Position numbers and translations under genes: made by a program
Part shown: positions 60,346-64,000 of the stretch, piece by piece
Numbering within the stretch: position 1 is the stretch's first letter
Layout: each line of letters begins with the position of its first letter
Notes under the pieces: generated by a model
What the model saw: only the letters and a program-made list of their open reading frames with translations
Told to the model about the DNA's origin: nothing
The model's database searches: none
From: Allacma fusca
Taxonomy: Eukaryota; Arthropoda; Collembola; Symphypleona; Sminthuridae
Direction: 5' to 3'
DNA length: 64,000 bases
Assembly (NCBI GenBank): GCA_947179485.1
Contig: OX359245.1
Coordinates: forward strand, 36,505,067-36,569,066

Positions 60346-61766
60346 TAGTACTTTTGCCCTCCAAAAAATATTGTACTTGTCTTCTGCTTTTTATGACAAG
60401 AAAATATGTATAGACATACATTTAATCACACTATAAACTTAACTGCAAACCCAATCCAAATAACATGTTAAAAATTTCTTAACGAACTCAGTTTCTTACT
60501 AGAAATTAGTACTTCATCTCCATAGGTTTTTAATCTCACAGAAGCTTGTCAAGACTTTGTCCCAGGATTGACATTGGTGAGAATGTAATTGAAAGTAGAT
60601 AATTACTCACAGAAGGGTATCCACAAAGGCAAAATATTTAGACAATGTTTAAGTCCAAAATCAGATACACTTTTGAAAATTTCTTTGACGAAACAAGAAC
60701 ATCCATCTCTAAATTAGCTAAAACCTTCGCTGCTTGAGTTTTTAATCACTTACACTTATATTTTGGAATTCAAATTAATTTGAAATCTTCTTTTCCAAAT
60801 GCTATAAATGATTTCACTTGAATCTATACTAAAAAGAGTACCAAAATAAATTACATCTTAAACACACGTTGTAGCCAACCAAGGAATATTGAAAATTTAA
60901 ACACAAGACAGAACCTTTTGATCACACCCACAACATTACTCAAAAATGGGACACTTTTAGAACAGAGTTTATAAAAAGTCAGCGGCTTCCTGCAACGGAT
61001 AATAATTAACAGGATTCGGAGGGGAAACGTAGATCTGGTAACATTAGGGAATAAATTAATACATCATCACGCTGTAAGGTAATTTTTTTTTTTAAAAAAA
61101 GGTACGACTTGTTTATCCATTTTAAAATCGTCACAAACACTTTAACAACCGCGTTAGAAGAAAAGGAATGATTATCACATATTAACAAAAGTCATTCTAG
61201 GTAGATATGTGAATTTTGAAAACGAAAATTTAAAGAGATAAATTATTATGATTCGGACTTCACAAGAATTACACTTTTAAAACCGTATTGAACAAATAGC
61301 AAGGCACTCAACGAATTTGATACTTCCTGCTGATATTAAAATATGCAATGTCCAAATATATTGCACGCAGGATAAAATGGGCGTGCGGAAGTCAAAGTTT
61401 GAAAACAACAATACCTCTTATAACATGATATTACATCAAAGCGGCGTAAATTTTCAAAATTTCATATCAAACTAAAATGACTTCCACCTGACTGAATTAA
61501 CTGCTCGACGGAGACTTCTTGTATGGATAAGTCTATGCACTCTTTCTGTGAAACACTTAGTCATTACAAGTTCGGAATACTTGAATACCATTAACATGAA
61601 AATTATTAGGATTTCCTCCTGAGCACAATACGAAGAGTGGGAAATTCGTTACAGTTGAAGGTTACAAATGATAGGTCCTACTTTTCGGGAACACTACAGG
61701 TAGAATGATGGGTAATCAGACGTCTCATCATCACTTTCATCTTCAAAATCAGAGAAAACGATATCA
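60346..61766. other. Intergenic, no gene seen
   Basis: AT-rich. I looked here for further exons of the asparaginase-family fragment and for a first exon of the downstream gene and found neither. Confidence 0.4.
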
Positions 61767-62587
61767 ATGAAGTCCTCAACATCTTTCGTCTCCCTCCTAA
61801 ACGCACTTTATAATTTGAAGGGTGTGAAGTACTCGAAAGCTAAAAGGCTTACATTCAGTATGCATGTTTTTTCAATTGCGAAGCCATCTACCATATTTGG
61901 AGATGAATTCACCCGTGGAGGCAAAATTCAAAAGCACACGACTTTAGTTCACTTGAATTTGATAGAAACTTTTGGCAGAAAGGAAATTGGAGTTAAAAGT
62001 GCAGAGAGTGACGAACGTCAAACATCTATTAATATTATAGTTGACGAAGTAACAGTGGACGTATCTTCCGAAGCAGGTCCTTGCAACGAAAAACTTTTGC
62101 CCGATCATTTTATTATCGACAAAATTAGGGGAATTGCCAGGGGTATTAAACAACAAAATATTTTACAAAATATCCTGGTTAAACTTTCCGTAAGTTCGAA
62201 TTGTACGTAGCAAAATAATTGATATTTATCTATAGAAATATATCAAAGTACACTCTCTATATGAGGTATTCTAGATAATTCTTTAGAGATGAAGACACGT
62301 GGGAACCTCTTGTAAATCTTGTGTAGTCGGCGTGGTATGTGTACGAATTTCACAGAAACCTTCAAGACTATTTTGCTGGAAAGACGATTCTGGGTGGATT
62401 GAACTATACAGATAAAGCTTGGATTGGAATATTTCTTCCTAAGAATATGGAGGAAGATCCCGACAGAGAGGAGATTCAAAGGCTCATTGATGATCCGAAA
62501 TCAGTGAAAAGGAGAACCCTTTTTGCTGTCTTTTTTTATGAGTCATACTTTGCAGTGCACACTCCCTATTCGGACTTGCACTTATGA
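61767..62587 (+). CDS. Two-exon gene of unknown function, 227 aa
   Basis: Exons 61767-62189 and 62327-62587 join in phase 0 at a good donor (TCC/GTAAGT) and acceptor (TTGTGTAG). ATG 61767 is the first Met in a frame that opens at 61716 with a Ser-rich stretch, so an upstream exon is possible. The protein is mixed charged and hydrophobic. The last part has WYVYEFHRNLQDYF, WIGIFLPKN, an acidic EEDPDREEIQRLIDD and a YESYF near the end. There is no signal peptide, membrane segment or motif I recognise. Composition and the clean splice make it likely real. It could be a lineage-specific protein or part of a larger gene. Confidence 0.5.
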
Positions 62588-62869
62588 TTTCACAAATTAA
62601 ATACCACAAGAAGCAGTTTCCAAAGTCGAAAACAAGTCAATCGTGACAACAGAAATCTATGAGCTTACTGACGACATATACCTTATTAAATCCTGTTTGA
62701 AATTCGAATTGTGTTAAAACGTAAATATGCACTGAAGTCAATACAGCTTTTCCTCTTTATCGAATATTTCGAGTATTTGGAACTTTAAATTTCAATGAGA
62801 TAACTACATGCGTCAAAGAGAACGGCAAACAATAGTGTTATTTGAAATACCGTGTTTGTTTTGTATTGA

Positions 62870-63419
62870 ATATAATATTATCAATATCTCTGGATTATGT
62901 GAGAAATAAATTGACGAGCTTTATTAATTTGTAAGCTTTCGATATCTGACAGACTCATCCTCAGGCACAGAACAGGAAGTTATAGCAAATAGCTAGGACA
63001 TCTTAAAAGTAAACCAGTTAGATTACTTACATACGAAAGAGAATTGTGCATTAATATCTGTTTATGGTAGCGTAATAAATGTACGTAGATATTAACGACG
63101 ATAATTGAATAGGAAAGATTGTAGTTTATTCAGAAAGCCGAATGTGAAGAAGTGGAGAGAGAGAGTAAGAGTAGTGATAGTGAGTGAGACGCTACTGAAG
63201 TAGCATGAGGGAGGAATCCTTTATATACGGGCACGAGAGTGTGTCTCAGCCTGGCAAAGGTAACGGCTGCAGAAGGTTTAGGTTGGAACAGGATGATTCC
63301 AGTTCATACAGGTTTAGACAGGAATGAACAGGTTCATTCAGGTTAGGACAGGAATGAGCAGGTGTTGAGACGGGTGGAGAGTAACGGTACAATATACATA
63401 ATATTCACACATTCACACA
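62870..63419 (-). mobile_element. Probable 3' LTR of a gypsy-type retrotransposon (minus orientation)
   Basis: On the minus strand the polyprotein stop (63493) is followed by a purine tract (AAAAAGAGAGGA) and then TGTGTGAATG, where the LTR probably begins at 63419. The stretch contains TATA-like TTTATATACG (plus strand near 63221) and an AATAAA on the minus strand near 62920. The far end is not defined, so 62870 is approximate. The second LTR would lie beyond the window. Confidence 0.6.
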
Positions 63420-63492
63420 TCCTCTCTTTTTAAGATAAGAACATTATAACTGTAAGGAATAAGAATAAGAAATTACATAGCATGAGAAATTT

Positions 63493-64000
63493 TTAAGCTA
63501 CGTATTTATCAGGTTTCTTGACTAGACGTCCTGATCTGGTTTTGGTCACTGGATCTGATCTGCTTGATCCTGGGAGAGTAAATGTTTTGACCTTGGGTGG
63601 ACTTGGAGTCTTGATTTGTTTGAAGGGACTGGGAGTCATGCTGTAGGGGATGATCTCAGTTCTTGCTGGACTAGGTGTGGATGGTGGTTCCTCCGGGGGT
63701 GTTACGAACTCCTGTTTCTTGACCGGGGTGGTCATGGGATATAGTTGCGAGGTGTTTCGTCTATAGGTTCCTTGGGGGGTATGCACGTTATAAGATCGTG
63801 GTTCCTTCGTTGGGCTCTGGATTGTGCCCCATAGCTGCTTGTCTTTCACCCATACAGGTTGTCCGATAGAAAGGTCTGGTTTAGTAACAACGGCGTGTCT
63901 TTTGTCAAAGTTGTTTTTGCCTTTCAATTTCTTAGCAGTTTCAAAATCTTTTACTGCTTTTGCATTTACTGCTTTTGGCTGCAGTGACTTGGATGTTGTA
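63493..64000 (-). CDS. Ty3/gypsy polyprotein C-terminus (integrase tail), partial
   Basis: An uninterrupted minus-strand frame enters from the right window edge and ends at 63493. It has the C-terminal integrase pattern of gypsy-type elements: NFDKRHAV, KPDLSIGQPVWVKD, LWGTI, PRSYNVHTPQGTYRRN, then a Pro/Ser/Thr-rich tail and a final TRSGRLVKKPDKYV, typical where the polyprotein ends. The integrase inserts the retrotransposon cDNA. The protease, reverse transcriptase and integrase core are outside the window. No stops are seen in this part, so the copy may be young. Confidence 0.85.
   Translation of the reverse strand, partial: TTSKSLQPKAVNAKAVKDFETAKKLKGKNNFDKRHAVVTKPDLSIGQPVWVKDKQLWGTIQSPTKEPRSYNVHTPQGTYRRNTSQLYPMTTPVKKQEFVTPPEEPPSTPSPARTEIIPYSMTPSPFKQIKTPSPPKVKTFTLPGSSRSDPVTKTRSGRLVKKPDKYVA

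Overview
This window is nuclear DNA from an animal, most likely an arthropod, though the species cannot be fixed from the sequence. It is AT-rich, its genes are split by GT-AG introns, and it holds a secretin-type neuropeptide receptor, an animal-type fatty acid synthase, collagen-type prolyl 4-hydroxylase genes and many DNA transposons. Exon limits below were worked out by hand from splice sites, reading phase and family homology. No alignment or search was run.

Layout. 1-8.8 kb: no confident gene, but two non-autonomous hAT elements with exact 8-bp target duplications; the first carries a nested pogo-like element. 8.8-20.0 kb (+): a nine-exon class B GPCR of 452 residues, with MITEs in its introns. 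20-26.2 kb: intergenic, with a short LINE tail, an array of AGGTCA direct repeats and a 1.8-kb hAT element. 26.3-35.6 kb (-): a five-exon fatty acid synthase of 2338 residues (KS-AT-DH-ER-KR-ACP-TE) whose thioesterase nucleophile position is Thr. 35.7-44.1 kb: a repeat-rich stretch with a segmental duplication, an inverted pair of elements, several MITEs and a Tc1/mariner transposase relic. 44.5-51.3 kb (-): two prolyl 4-hydroxylase alpha units with parallel exon structure, joined in phase by an 82-bp intron. They probably form one two-module protein in which the first module has lost the HxD iron motif. 52.1-56.5 kb: tandem repeats and a decayed CR1-like LINE (+). 57.4-58.0 kb (+): a small single-pass membrane protein gene with one in-frame stop. 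60.2 kb (-): a frameshifted asparaginase/taspase-family fragment. 61.8-62.6 kb (+): a two-exon gene of unknown function. 62.9-64 kb (-): the 3' end of a gypsy-type LTR retrotransposon running off the window.

The genes do not form a pathway. The main points are the two-module prolyl 4-hydroxylase, the altered thioesterase site, the DR5-like repeat array, and several unrelated transposon families that share one design: short inverted ends plus dense subterminal arrays of a family-specific 5-6-base motif.
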